DNA of 64,000 nucleotides, taken from positions 5,760-69,759 of the forward strand of contig JBCDFR010000019.1 of NCBI GenBank assembly GCA_039177505.1. The letters run 5' to 3'. Source of the stretch: JABSQH01 sp039177505 (GTDB taxonomy: Bacteria > Actinomycetota > Acidimicrobiia > Acidimicrobiales > Ilumatobacteraceae). Shown piece after piece: positions 1 to 8,305 of the stretch. Under the pieces are notes generated by a model that had not been told where the DNA came from, ran no database searches, and saw nothing but the letters and a program-made list of their open reading frames with translations. Position 1 is the first letter of the stretch. Each line of letters opens with the position of its first letter. Position numbers and translations under genes: made by a program.

Positions 1-797
1 ATGCGGTCGGCGAGGCCGACGTCGAGCTGGCCGGTCGCACGTTCCGCATCCGCAAGCAGTTCCTCGACGACGTGCGCAACGCCGTCGTGCTCGACGATTT
101 CTCGTCATCTCGGCGGGCACTGCTGGTGCTGCACTCTCCGACCGACAACACCGTCGGCATCGAGAACGCTGCGATGATCTTCGAGGCGGCCCGTCACCCG
201 AAGAGCTTCATCGCCCTCGACGGGGCCGACCACCTGTTGCTCGATCCGCACGATGCGGCGTATGCGGCCACGGTGATCGCCGCGTTCGGACGGCGCTACG
301 TGCTCGATCAGCGCGAGCTCGCACCGTCGCCGAGATCGTCAGCGCAGGTCGTCGTGGCCGAGACGACACAAGGGCCGTTTCTCAATCACGTGGTGGTCGG
401 GCAGCACCGGATGCTTGCCGACGAGCCGGAGTCGATCGGCGGATTCGACGCCGGCCCGTCGCCGTACGACCTCCTCGGGGCTGCGCTGGGAGCGTGTACG
501 TCGATGACGCTGCGGATGTACGCCGACCGCAAGCGACTCCCACTCGATCGGGTGACCGTCGAGGTCGACCACGGTCGCGTGCACGCCGACGACTGTGTGG
601 AGTGCGCCGTCGACGAGCCACGCTTCTCGGGTCGTACCGGGATGATCGACCGGTTCGCGCGCCGCATCACCGTCGAGGGCGACGAGCTGACAGCCGAGGA
701 ACGAGAGCAGCTCGTGCGAATCGCCGACAAATGCCCGGTACACCGAACGCTCGAGGCCTCGAGCGTGATCGCCACCGAACTCGCCGCACCCGAGTAG
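1..797 (+). CDS. alpha/beta-hydrolase-OsmC fusion protein, 5' partial
   Basis: The frame is already open at the window edge (codons from base 3), so most of the hydrolase part lies outside. The first ~100 visible residues end an alpha/beta-hydrolase fold: LHSPTDNTVG carries the late acidic residue and GADHLLL the catalytic His. The remainder is an OsmC/Ohr domain with its two redox cysteines, in GACTSMT and CPVHRTL, which in this family reduce organic hydroperoxides. Such fusions are a known architecture in actinobacteria; why the two activities are joined is not settled. It ends 16 bases before a same-strand transporter gene, so the two may be co-transcribed. Confidence 0.85.
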   Translation, partial: AVGEADVELAGRTFRIRKQFLDDVRNAVVLDDFSSSRRALLVLHSPTDNTVGIENAAMIFEAARHPKSFIALDGADHLLLDPHDAAYAATVIAAFGRRYVLDQRELAPSPRSSAQVVVAETTQGPFLNHVVVGQHRMLADEPESIGGFDAGPSPYDLLGAALGACTSMTLRMYADRKRLPLDRVTVEVDHGRVHADDCVECAVDEPRFSGRTGMIDRFARRITVEGDELTAEEREQLVRIADKCPVHRTLEASSVIATELAAPE

Positions 798-813
798 GGC
801 GTCGCTCGTTTCG

Positions 814-2010
814 ATGCTGCAAGTCGCGCTGTTGGCCGCCGGTTGTGCGGCGATGCTCGGACGGCCGTTCGGCCTCCCGCGGTGGGTCGGGCCTGTCGTC
901 GCAGCGTTGCTCGGGTTGGCGACAACGGCGGTCGACCTGGGCGACGCCCGCGATGCGCTCGTCGACTTGGCGCCAGCGCTTGCCTTTCTTGTCTTTGCGG
1001 TCCCGCTCGCCGTGGGGCTCGATGAACTGGGCTTCTTCGAGGCGCTCGCTCGGCGCGTCGGTGCCGGTCGCTGGTTGGTCGGGTGGTTGTGGGTATTGGC
1101 GACCTTCGTCGTCATCGTGTTCAACCTCGACGCAGCGGTGGTCCTGCTGACACCGCTGTATGCCCGCATCGCGCTTCGTCACGGCCTCTCCCCGGAGATG
1201 CTCGTGTTCCAACCGGCGCTGCTCGCCGGGCTGGCGTCGGGGCTGCTGCCGGTGTCGAACCTCACCAACCTGATCGTCGCGACGCAGTTCCATCTCGGGG
1301 TCGGGGAGTTCGTTGCCGTGATGGCGCTCCCGACGGCTCTGGCATGCTCGGTCGGCTTCGTGGCCTATCGGTGGACGTATCGTCGGCAGTCGCCCGCGGG
1401 GTGTCAGTCGCTGCACGTGTCCGTCGACGAGCCGCGACCGCTGAGCGTTGAGGACCGCACCGCGTTGTGGCGCGGTGTTCCCATCGTGGCGTTCGTGCTC
1501 GCAGGGTTCACGCTCGGCGAGGTGGTCGGCATCCCACCGTGGGTCGTCGCTGCGGTTGCCGCAATATGGGCTGCGGCACACGCCCGGCGAGTGCCGGTCG
1601 AAACGGTGCCGATCGAAGCGGTCGCGATCGTTGCCGGCCTCGCCGTGTTGGTGGTGGCAGCCGTACCGCACCTGCCGATCAACTGGTTCTTCGAGCGCTC
1701 CGGGTTCGTCGGTGGTCTTGTCGTCGGCGCGTTCGGGGTGCTGTCGGCCGATCTGGTGAACAACGTCCCCGCGGTGTTGGCCGGGGCTTCGGCGGTGACG
1801 TCGACCGAACAGGTGTGGCCGCTCCTGATCGGCGTCAACATCGGGCCGTTGTTCGTGCTGACCGGTGCGCTGTCCGGCCTGCTCTGGCGCGACACGGCAC
1901 GGCGGGTCGGCGTCGACGTGAGCGCGGCCCGCTACTCCGCAGTTGGCCTGCGCGTGGGCCTGCCCGCCTTGGTGGTGGCGCTACCGGTCGCCGTGATGCT
2001 CGCTGGCTGA
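814..2010 (+). CDS. ArsB/SLC13-type ion permease
   Basis: A 398-residue polytopic membrane protein with about ten hydrophobic segments. Residues 104-114 (NLDAAVVLLTP) and 146-154 (PVSNLTNLI) match the two signature stretches of the ArsB arsenite/antimonite permease group within the ion-transporter superfamily, and the second half repeats the pattern with LVNNVPAVL near residue 315. ArsB proteins export arsenite, coupled to protons or to ArsA. No arsR, arsC or arsA lies nearby, so arsenite is not proven as substrate; another anion is possible. ATG start at 814. The last 30 bases overlap the end of the convergent racemase gene. Confidence 0.75.
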   Translation: MLQVALLAAGCAAMLGRPFGLPRWVGPVVAALLGLATTAVDLGDARDALVDLAPALAFLVFAVPLAVGLDELGFFEALARRVGAGRWLVGWLWVLATFVVIVFNLDAAVVLLTPLYARIALRHGLSPEMLVFQPALLAGLASGLLPVSNLTNLIVATQFHLGVGEFVAVMALPTALACSVGFVAYRWTYRRQSPAGCQSLHVSVDEPRPLSVEDRTALWRGVPIVAFVLAGFTLGEVVGIPPWVVAAVAAIWAAAHARRVPVETVPIEAVAIVAGLAVLVVAAVPHLPINWFFERSGFVGGLVVGAFGVLSADLVNNVPAVLAGASAVTSTEQVWPLLIGVNIGPLFVLTGALSGLLWRDTARRVGVDVSAARYSAVGLRVGLPALVVALPVAVMLAG

Positions 2011-2703
2011 AACGGTTAGGCAGCGCTCCACGATCGCTGCGGCGTGCAACCTCGCCGTCGGGAAGTACGCAGCGTCGATGTCGTCGGGCCCGACGAGCAG
2101 CTCGATCTCGGTGCATCCCGCGATCACGCCCGTCGCGCCGCGCCCGCGCAACGCATCGATCGCCTCGACCATGCGCCGTCGGCTGGCGTTGTCGATCACG
2201 CCGCGCACCAGTTCGTCGTAGATCGTGTGGTGGATCATCGTGCGGTCGGGTTCGTCCGGAATGAGCACCTCGATCCCGTTGCTCGTCAAGCGCGAACTGA
2301 GGAAGTCGTGTTCCATCGTGTAGCGCGTTCCGACGAGCCCGACGCATGCAATTCCTACCGACATCACCGCGCCGGCCGTTGCGTCGCCGATGTGTACGAA
2401 CTCCGCGGCGTCCAGTGCTTGCTCGATGCGGCCCGCAACGCGGTGCATCGTGTTGGTGCAGAGAGCGATGACCTCGGCGCCCGAGCGCTCGAGCTGCCGA
2501 GCGTCAGATGCCAGCAGGTCGCCCATCGCGTCCCACTCGCCAGCGGCTTGCAGTGCCTCTATGGCGGCGAAGTCGTAGCTGCGGATGACGAGATCGGCCG
2601 AGTGCGTACCACCGAGCTGCTCGCGCACCCCCTGGTTGATCAGGCGCTCGTACTCGATCGAGCTTTCCCAGCTCATCCCGCCGAGCAATCCGATGCGACG
2701 CAC
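1981..2703 (-). CDS. aspartate/glutamate racemase family protein
   Basis: A 240-residue enzyme of the PLP-independent Asp/Glu racemase family, which uses two cysteines as acid and base to invert the alpha carbon of an amino acid. Both are present: Cys82 in ALCTNTMH and Cys197 in AGCTEIELL, each at the start of a pseudo-symmetric lobe, and the N-terminus has the usual RIGLLGGMSWES. The length fits aspartate racemases. The GTG start overlaps the TAG of the upstream yihY-like gene by one base (TAGTG), making this the third gene of a ung-yihY-racemase operon. Aspartate is the likely substrate, since the GGMSWES opening is typical of aspartate racemases, but this is not proven. The 3' end overlaps the permease gene tail to tail. 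Confidence 0.85.
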   Translation of the reverse strand: MRRIGLLGGMSWESSIEYERLINQGVREQLGGTHSADLVIRSYDFAAIEALQAAGEWDAMGDLLASDARQLERSGAEVIALCTNTMHRVAGRIEQALDAAEFVHIGDATAGAVMSVGIACVGLVGTRYTMEHDFLSSRLTSNGIEVLIPDEPDRTMIHHTIYDELVRGVIDNASRRRMVEAIDALRGRGATGVIAGCTEIELLVGPDDIDAAYFPTARLHAAAIVERCLTVSASEHHGDR

Positions 2704-3560
2704 TAGTCCTCGATCGCTGGTTGTTCCGTGGGGCGACGGCGCACGATGGCCGCGTTGAGTTCAGCCGACATGAGCGTGGCGATCGCCACGAAACCGAGCC
2801 AGGTGACGATGCCGAGAACGATCGCGAACGTGCCGTAGGTCTCCCCGGCATTGTCGGAGATCGCCTTGACGATCCTCGTCCCGGAGTGCTGGAGAATCGA
2901 ATAGGCGATGCCGGCGATGACCGCGCCGGGAGCGACATCGCGCCACGTCGGCGATGCCGACGTCATGAGCCGGTACAGCACTGCGATCACCGCGATGTTG
3001 ATCGCCACCGCACCGACGGTGAGCAGCACGCGGCCCGAGCCGGGCAGTTCGGCTCGATTGACCAGTGCCGTCAGCGTGATCGACACCACCTGTGCGGCAC
3101 CGAGTAGCACGATCCCAGCGAGCGCCTTGCCGCGTTGAGCGGGCAGGTTGGAGCGGGCGTCGATGTCGATCTCCCATATGTCGTCGAGCGAACTCTGTAG
3201 CCCGACGAATGCCCTCGTGGCCGACCACAGCGCACCGCCGAGACCGATCAGGAGCGCCCAGACGTTGCCGGACAACGAGGTCGGGTCCTCACCGACTTGT
3301 TCGTTGAGGACCGGGATCTCGGCCAGCGCGCCGTTGACGATGTCCTGTTGCAGCTGTTCGTTGTTTTGCAGCAGGAAACCGAGAATTGTGGTCGCTGCGA
3401 GGAGCGCCGGGAAGATCGACAGAAAGCTCCAGAACGCGAGCACCGACGCGTTACGGCCACTGAGGTGTCGCCTCCAGCCATCGAGCGTCTCGACGGCGAC
3501 GTCGATCGCCGGCGAGCGCTTCCGAACGGCGACCACGCGATCGCTCGTGGTCCAGCTCAT
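2703..3560 (-). CDS. YihY/BrkB-family inner membrane protein
   Basis: A 285-residue membrane protein with about six transmembrane helices. The N-terminal RNASVLAFWSFLSIFPALL and the later WRDVAPGAVIAGIAY and YGTFAIVLGIVTWLGF segments are typical of the YihY/BrkB (formerly wrongly called RNase BN) family, whose transport or envelope function is still unclear. The frame stays open further upstream, but that part only shadows ung. I chose the ATG at 3560 because it overlaps the ung stop codon as ATGA, which suggests translational coupling, and because family similarity begins there. Confidence 0.85.
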   Translation of the reverse strand: MSWTTSDRVVAVRKRSPAIDVAVETLDGWRRHLSGRNASVLAFWSFLSIFPALLAATTILGFLLQNNEQLQQDIVNGALAEIPVLNEQVGEDPTSLSGNVWALLIGLGGALWSATRAFVGLQSSLDDIWEIDIDARSNLPAQRGKALAGIVLLGAAQVVSITLTALVNRAELPGSGRVLLTVGAVAINIAVIAVLYRLMTSASPTWRDVAPGAVIAGIAYSILQHSGTRIVKAISDNAGETYGTFAIVLGIVTWLGFVAIATLMSAELNAAIVRRRPTEQPAIED

Positions 3561-4243
3561 CGTTGCGCCATGACGTGATCTGCGGCCAACGACCAGCCGA
3601 TCGGATCGCGCCCCGCGTCGGTCAACGCATCGTTGGTGGCGCTGAACGGTCGACTCCCGAAGAACCCGTTGTTGGCCGACAGCGGCGACGGGTGCGGCGA
3701 CTCGACGATGGCATGTCGATCGGTATCGATCAGCTGGCGCTTCCTGCGCGCCGCCGCACCCCACAGGATGAACACGACCGGCTCGGGTTTGTCGTTGACC
3801 GCACCGATCACCTCGTCGGTAAACGCCTCCCATCCCTTGCCCTGATGCGACGCGGCCTGGCCGGCGCGCACCGTGAGGGTGGTGTTCAACAGCAACACCC
3901 CGTTGTCAGCCCATCGTTCGAGGTTGCCGTGGCGCGGTATCTCGACACCGAGGTCATCGTGCAGTTCGCGATGGATGTTGCGCAGTGACGGCGGCACGTC
4001 GACCCCGACGCGTACCGAGAAGCACAGGCCATGTGCCTGACCCGCACCGTGATACGGATCCTGCCCGAGAATCACGGCCTTGGTGTCGGCGTAAGCCGTG
4101 CGGTGGAGCGCAGCAAATACCTCGGGGTGCGGCGGGTAGACCGTGGCCCGCTGCCGTTCGGCGCGCACGAAGTCCTGCAGCGTGGCCCAATACGGCTTGT
4201 CGAACTCGGCGCGCAGCAGCGGGTTCCAATCGGTCGTGGGCAT
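3557..4243 (-). CDS. ung: uracil-DNA glycosylase (family 1)
   Basis: A 228-residue uracil-DNA glycosylase that removes uracil from DNA to start base-excision repair. All family-1 landmarks are visible: the water-activating loop GQDPYH at residues 60-65 (catalytic Asp62), the LLLNTTLTV segment near 118-125 with the uracil-binding Asn, and the DNA-intercalation loop HPSPLS at 184-189 with the catalytic His. The length matches E. coli Ung. First gene of a minus-strand operon with yihY and a racemase. Only 26 bases separate its ATG from the divergent desulfhydrase start, so the promoters must overlap or the transcripts must be nearly leaderless. Confidence 0.96.
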   Translation of the reverse strand: MPTTDWNPLLRAEFDKPYWATLQDFVRAERQRATVYPPHPEVFAALHRTAYADTKAVILGQDPYHGAGQAHGLCFSVRVGVDVPPSLRNIHRELHDDLGVEIPRHGNLERWADNGVLLLNTTLTVRAGQAASHQGKGWEAFTDEVIGAVNDKPEPVVFILWGAAARRKRQLIDTDRHAIVESPHPSPLSANNGFFGSRPFSATNDALTDAGRDPIGWSLAADHVMAQR

Positions 4244-4269
4244 GGCGCTCTTTGCCTACCATCTTCAGC

Positions 4270-5331
4270 GTGTTCGATCACCTTCGCCGGGCAGGTGTAG
4301 CCACGTTACCGACGCCGCTCGAACGCGGCCCGTTGCTGCCGTCGGGCGACGGCGGGGCGGTACGTCTGTGGTGCAAGCGCGACGATCTCACCGGGCTCGG
4401 CGGTGGTGGCAACAAAGCGCGCAAGCTGGACTTTCTTGTCGCCGACGCCGTCGCCGAGGGCGCAGACACCTTGGTCACGGTCGGTGCAGCGCAGTCCAAT
4501 CACTGTCGGATGACCGCGGCCGCAGGCGCGCGCGCCGGCATCGAGGTCCACCTCGTGCTGTCCGGCGACGAACCGGACCGCGCGACGGGCAACCAGTTGT
4601 TGTCACGGTTATTCGGTGCGCAGTTGCACTTCACCGGTGTGGATCCGCGACACTGGGGCGAGCTGGAGATCGCGCGCGAGCAGGTGGTCGACGAACTCGA
4701 GCACGACGACCGACAGCCGTACGGCATCCAAGTCGGGGGCAGTTCACCGCTCGGTGCGGTGGCGTATGCCGAGGCGTACATCGAGCTGCTCGATCAGTGC
4801 GCGGCGCACGATGTCAACCTCGACTACATCGTCACCACGTCGTCGAGTGGCGGTACACATGCGGGGCTCGTCGCCGGTCGGGCGATCGCTCGCGCCGCGG
4901 GTCGAGCGACACCTCGGGTGATCGGTATCGGCGTCGCCGAGGGTGTGGTCGCCGGCCTGCCCGATATCGGTGAGCTCGCACGGCAGGCCCTCGACGTGCT
5001 CGGTGCGACAGAGGTCGAGGTCACCCCCGACGATGTGGTCGTCGATGGGCGCTGGCTCGGCGACGGCTATGCGATCCCCACCGAATCGGGGGATCGGGCG
5101 ATCCAGTGGGCCGCCGCGCACGGCGGCTGGTTGCTCGACCGGACGTACTCGGGCAAGGGTCTCGGAGCGGTCCTCGCAATGGCAGCTGACGGCGAGTTCG
5201 GTCGCGGTACCGACGACACAGCCGGCGAGGCCGACGAGATCAATGTTGCCTTCATCCATACGGGCGGCTGGCCCGCGCTCTTTGCGCCTGGCGGCGTCCC
5301 GGACGACGCGCAGGTAGCGTCGGCGTCATGA
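4270..5331 (+). CDS. D-cysteine desulfhydrase / ACC deaminase-like PLP enzyme
   Basis: A 353-residue fold-type II PLP enzyme. The motif GGGGNKARKL puts the PLP lysine at residue 49, and AQSNHCR at 74-80 is the substrate-contact motif shared by D-cysteine desulfhydrase and 1-aminocyclopropane-1-carboxylate deaminase. A glycine-rich phosphate loop (TTSSSGGTHAG) and the family length are also present. D-cysteine desulfhydrase releases pyruvate, ammonia and sulfide; motif reading alone does not separate this from ACC deaminase. The frame is open from 3985, but conserved sequence begins only at the GTG at 4270; the earlier part overlaps ung. Its TGA overlaps the next gene as ATGA. Confidence 0.85.
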   Translation: MFDHLRRAGVATLPTPLERGPLLPSGDGGAVRLWCKRDDLTGLGGGGNKARKLDFLVADAVAEGADTLVTVGAAQSNHCRMTAAAGARAGIEVHLVLSGDEPDRATGNQLLSRLFGAQLHFTGVDPRHWGELEIAREQVVDELEHDDRQPYGIQVGGSSPLGAVAYAEAYIELLDQCAAHDVNLDYIVTTSSSGGTHAGLVAGRAIARAAGRATPRVIGIGVAEGVVAGLPDIGELARQALDVLGATEVEVTPDDVVVDGRWLGDGYAIPTESGDRAIQWAAAHGGWLLDRTYSGKGLGAVLAMAADGEFGRGTDDTAGEADEINVAFIHTGGWPALFAPGGVPDDAQVASAS

Positions 5332-6347
5332 GCGATCAGATCCTCGACGTCGATCTCCTCGCGTTCGAGGGAGGGACTGGCGGCCAACGGCGCGCCGTGG
5401 TCGACGGTGTACGGCGCAGTCTCCAGACCGGGTTCGTCTACACGAGCCACGACCTGTCCGACGACCTCCTCGACACCGCCTACGGGAAGCTGCGCGAGTT
5501 CTTCGAACTGGCGCCGGAAGCGAAACAGCAGTTCGCCGCGCCGGGCGCCAACGGACAAACCGGCTACACGGGGCTGCTGGTCGAGACCGCTGCATCGAGT
5601 GGCACGCCCGACTGGAAAGAGATGCTCAACTGGTCGACCCCGATCGCTCCCGGCCACCCGCTGAAGCGCAAGTTCTCGAACGCGTACCCCGATCAGGTCA
5701 TCCCCGAAGACGTGGTTCCGGGCATCACCGACGTGTTGTACCGATTCCACGACACGATCGCCGATCTGCAACGCCGCTTTCTCCGGGTGATTGCCGAAGG
5801 CATCGGATGCCACGAAACGTTCTTCGACGACATGGTCGCCGATGGGCCGACGCTGACCCGGGCGATCCGCTATCCGCCGATGGAGGGTGCCCCGGACGAC
5901 GCGCCCGATGGCAGCGCCGACCCGTATGTGTGGGCTGCTGCTCATGGCGACATCAACCTGATCACTGCACTGCCACGGGCCACTGCGCCTGGGCTGCAGG
6001 TGGCCATTGGCGACGCTGTTACCGACGGTCCCGATGGCGAGTGGATCGACGCCACGCCGCCCGACGACGCGGTGATCATCAACACCGGGATCATGTTGGA
6101 ACGCCTGACCAACGGCATCATCCCGGTCGGTTGGCACCGCGTAGTGTCGGCACCTGGGTTCGAAGGCGAGCGGTACAGCGTGGTGCAGTTCTGTCATCCA
6201 CGGCCGTGGACGATCCTGGCCCCGGTGGCGTCGTGTACCACCCCTGAGCGGCCCCAGCGCTTTGCTGCGATCAGCGCCGAAGATGCGCTCGACGAGGTGC
6301 TCTACGAGATCAACCTCGTCGAAGATGCTCGCCGCGTTGACGACTGA
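5328..6347 (+). CDS. 2-oxoglutarate/Fe(II)-dependent dioxygenase, isopenicillin-N-synthase family
   Basis: A 339-residue non-haem iron oxygenase. The iron triad is seen as His206 and Asp208 (AAHGDIN) with His270 (VGWHRVV), and the 2-oxoglutarate-binding Arg282-x-Ser284 (ERYSVVQF) follows at the usual distance. The N-terminal DIOX_N-like region (residues 5-130) has the familiar GFVYTSHDL start. These enzymes hydroxylate, desaturate or cyclise small molecules; no substrate can be assigned. Its ATG overlaps the stop of the upstream PLP enzyme, so both probably belong to one amino-acid-related pathway (inference). A 41-bp hairpin repeat follows directly and may end transcription. Confidence 0.88.
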   Translation: MSDQILDVDLLAFEGGTGGQRRAVVDGVRRSLQTGFVYTSHDLSDDLLDTAYGKLREFFELAPEAKQQFAAPGANGQTGYTGLLVETAASSGTPDWKEMLNWSTPIAPGHPLKRKFSNAYPDQVIPEDVVPGITDVLYRFHDTIADLQRRFLRVIAEGIGCHETFFDDMVADGPTLTRAIRYPPMEGAPDDAPDGSADPYVWAAAHGDINLITALPRATAPGLQVAIGDAVTDGPDGEWIDATPPDDAVIINTGIMLERLTNGIIPVGWHRVVSAPGFEGERYSVVQFCHPRPWTILAPVASCTTPERPQRFAAISAEDALDEVLYEINLVEDARRVDD

Positions 6348-6360
6348 CCCGTTCTGTTTG

Positions 6361-6401
6361 CCAGTTCGTGCGTTTTGTGCACGGAATCCCCGGTTTTTCG
6401 G
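6361..6401 (+). repeat. 41-bp structured intergenic repeat, copy A
   Basis: This element fills the gap between two convergent genes. It contains the inverted repeat CGTGC...GCACG (6367-6382), followed by GAATCCCCGG and a T-rich run ending in TCGG. A second copy lies inverted at 22879-22919; the two agree except in the hairpin loop and a few single positions. Both copies lie between convergent genes, which suggests a bidirectional terminator or a REP-like element. Function is inferred from position and symmetry only. Confidence 0.7.
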
Positions 6402-8132
6402 TTAGCGGAACACGGGGGTGAAGCCGGTCGGTCCGACGTTGCGCTCGGCGAGGTCCAGCCAGACCGTGGTTGGCAGGTCGATGTCTTCGTCCCAGCCATC
6501 GATCGGTGCGGTCCAGCCGGCGGCGCCCGGTCCGAACGCTTCGGCGGGGGTGTAGCTGCAGGCTTCGGTCGGATACGTCATCGCCGCCCAGCCGCTCGCC
6601 GTTACCTGGCCGGTCGATGTGATGATCCACTCCGAATCGATTGTGGGATCGGTGTCGGTCGTCTCGATCACGATCGGCTCGTGTCCTTCGCCGTTGGGCG
6701 GCACGGACCAGGCGCCGATGTCGACTGCGCACGCCTGCCGGAAGCCCGCATCGATGAGCGGTCCGTAGGCGTCGAGTGGTGTCCCGTCGAGTTCGTCGAT
6801 CGTCAGCTTGATGTGCGGCGCGATCGTTGCATCGTCGAGTCGGATGGTGGCGTCGGTCGGGACGTCGCCGCTCACCCCGGGCGGGAGCGGATCGCTGTCG
6901 CCCATGAACCCCAGTACCTGACCGGCGCGCACCGTGGTGCCGACAGTGGCCAACGCCGATCGCCGGAGGTGGGCCGGCGCCGCGCCGTCGTCGGTCCCGG
7001 GCGAGTCGTCGTTGAATCCGCTGATCGTGTAGCTGCGCCCGTCGATCGCTGTCACGGTGACGCTCACCGGCGCGCCGCGCACGTCGTGCACGTCGGTGAC
7101 GACGCCGTCGACTACCGACAGCACCGGTTGCAGCTTGACGCCGAACACGATCCCTGGTGGCTGGGCACTGCAGAGGCCGGCCGGGGCCGACATGGATGTG
7201 GCATCGATATCGGTGTCGGTGTGACTGTCGCAATCCGGCGCGGCAATCCGTGACGGCCCGAGCACCGGAAAGGCGATCGACACGCGGTTGTGGACACCCG
7301 GCGCAACTCCGGGAGGGAGGCCGGCGCGCGACAGTGCGTCGGTTGCTGACAACACCGGGTCGATCGGCAATCCAGACAGGAACGAGAAGACGCCGAGCCA
7401 GCGGGTTTGGTACTCGCGCACCGTCAATACGTTGCCCGCTTCCGGTTTGGGGATTCGATCCATCCACGTGACGTCACGCGATGCCAACGGGAAGTACCAC
7501 ATGACCGGGATCATCGACACGTCGTTGTCCCACTGTTCGAGGAATCGCTGCACGTCTTCGACTGCTCGCTGGTCTTGCACGTGAGGAGGCGCCAGGTAGG
7601 CGTGGGCGTAGCCCGCGTACCCGTTCCAGGTCGAGCCGATGTATTGGTACGCGCCGGACGCGTTGCCCTTGTTCGGTGGCAGCGTGTACGTGCTGCGCGA
7701 CTCGAGGTAGCGGATCGTGGCCAGGATGTGCTCGAGCTGCTCGGGGATCACCTGCACGTTCACGGGCGCGGGTGCCACCGTGGTCGGTGCAGGGGGCAGC
7801 GTCGTGGGTACCGGGGACGGGGCCGTGGCGGGCGGCGGGTCACCAGGCAGCGGATCGACTGTTGGTGCTTGGCTCGTCGTCGTGATCGTCGACGCGGTCG
7901 TGGTTGGGGTGGAAGTCGTGGTTGTGGTGCTGGTGGTCGTTGTGGTCGACGACGCTTGTGTCGGCGGGGCTTCTGTGGTCGTGGTTGTGGTGGAGTCGGT
8001 CTGGTCGGCGCCCGCCCCATCGCCTGCTCCATCGCCGGCGACACGCTTGTCGTCCGCGGGTACCGCTGCGCTCGTCGCCAGCGCCGCGACGAGGAGGGCG
8101 ACGGGGAGGAGTCGACGGTGCGATGTCGGCAT
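6402..8132 (-). CDS. secreted transglycosylase-like protein with degenerate M23-like domain
   Basis: A 576-residue exported protein. The ATG at 8132 is followed by a signal peptide (SHRRLLPVALLVAALATSAA). A long Thr/Pro-rich linker with TTTTTT and TTTTT runs spans residues ~45-140. The next ~110 residues (LEHILATIRYLESRSTY ... NASGAYQYIGSTWNGY) resemble a transglycosylase-like muralytic domain. The C-terminal part has the outline of an M23/LytM lysostaphin fold (VVDGVVTDV; GTTVRAGQVLGFMG), but the final zinc-binding HxH is replaced by PHIKL, so metallopeptidase activity is doubtful. Probable role: cell-wall cleavage or anchoring outside the membrane. Monocistronic, and divergent from the ROK gene. 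Confidence 0.7.
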   Translation of the reverse strand: MPTSHRRLLPVALLVAALATSAAVPADDKRVAGDGAGDGAGADQTDSTTTTTTEAPPTQASSTTTTTSTTTTTSTPTTTASTITTTSQAPTVDPLPGDPPPATAPSPVPTTLPPAPTTVAPAPVNVQVIPEQLEHILATIRYLESRSTYTLPPNKGNASGAYQYIGSTWNGYAGYAHAYLAPPHVQDQRAVEDVQRFLEQWDNDVSMIPVMWYFPLASRDVTWMDRIPKPEAGNVLTVREYQTRWLGVFSFLSGLPIDPVLSATDALSRAGLPPGVAPGVHNRVSIAFPVLGPSRIAAPDCDSHTDTDIDATSMSAPAGLCSAQPPGIVFGVKLQPVLSVVDGVVTDVHDVRGAPVSVTVTAIDGRSYTISGFNDDSPGTDDGAAPAHLRRSALATVGTTVRAGQVLGFMGDSDPLPPGVSGDVPTDATIRLDDATIAPHIKLTIDELDGTPLDAYGPLIDAGFRQACAVDIGAWSVPPNGEGHEPIVIETTDTDPTIDSEWIITSTGQVTASGWAAMTYPTEACSYTPAEAFGPGAAGWTAPIDGWDEDIDLPTTVWLDLAERNVGPTGFTPVFR

Positions 8133-8227
8133 GAGGTGGGTCGTTGTGGGCGGCGATGGTGACGTTCTGTGTGCTGTCCGAGGGCGTGGCGAAGCGCCCG
8201 TCGCGCTGTGCTCCGCCATTCCAATCT

Positions 8228-8274
8228 GCACGGTAGCTGGCCAGCTCAATCGGCACGGTAGCTGCCCAGCTCAA
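8228..8274. repeat. 25-bp tandem direct repeat in divergent promoter region
   Basis: Two 22-base copies (8228-8249 and 8253-8274) differ at one position and are spaced 25 bases apart. Copy 1 contains a perfect 12-bp palindrome, AGCTGGCCAGCT; copy 2 has AGCTGCCCAGCT. They lie between the divergent starts of the secreted protein (8132) and the ROK gene (8306). Two palindrome-bearing repeats about 2.4 helical turns apart fit a tandem operator for a dimeric regulator, but no regulator is identified. Confidence 0.6.
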
Positions 8275-8305
8275 GTGTGTTCTGGCGCGCTACCGTCCCC
8301 GTCGC

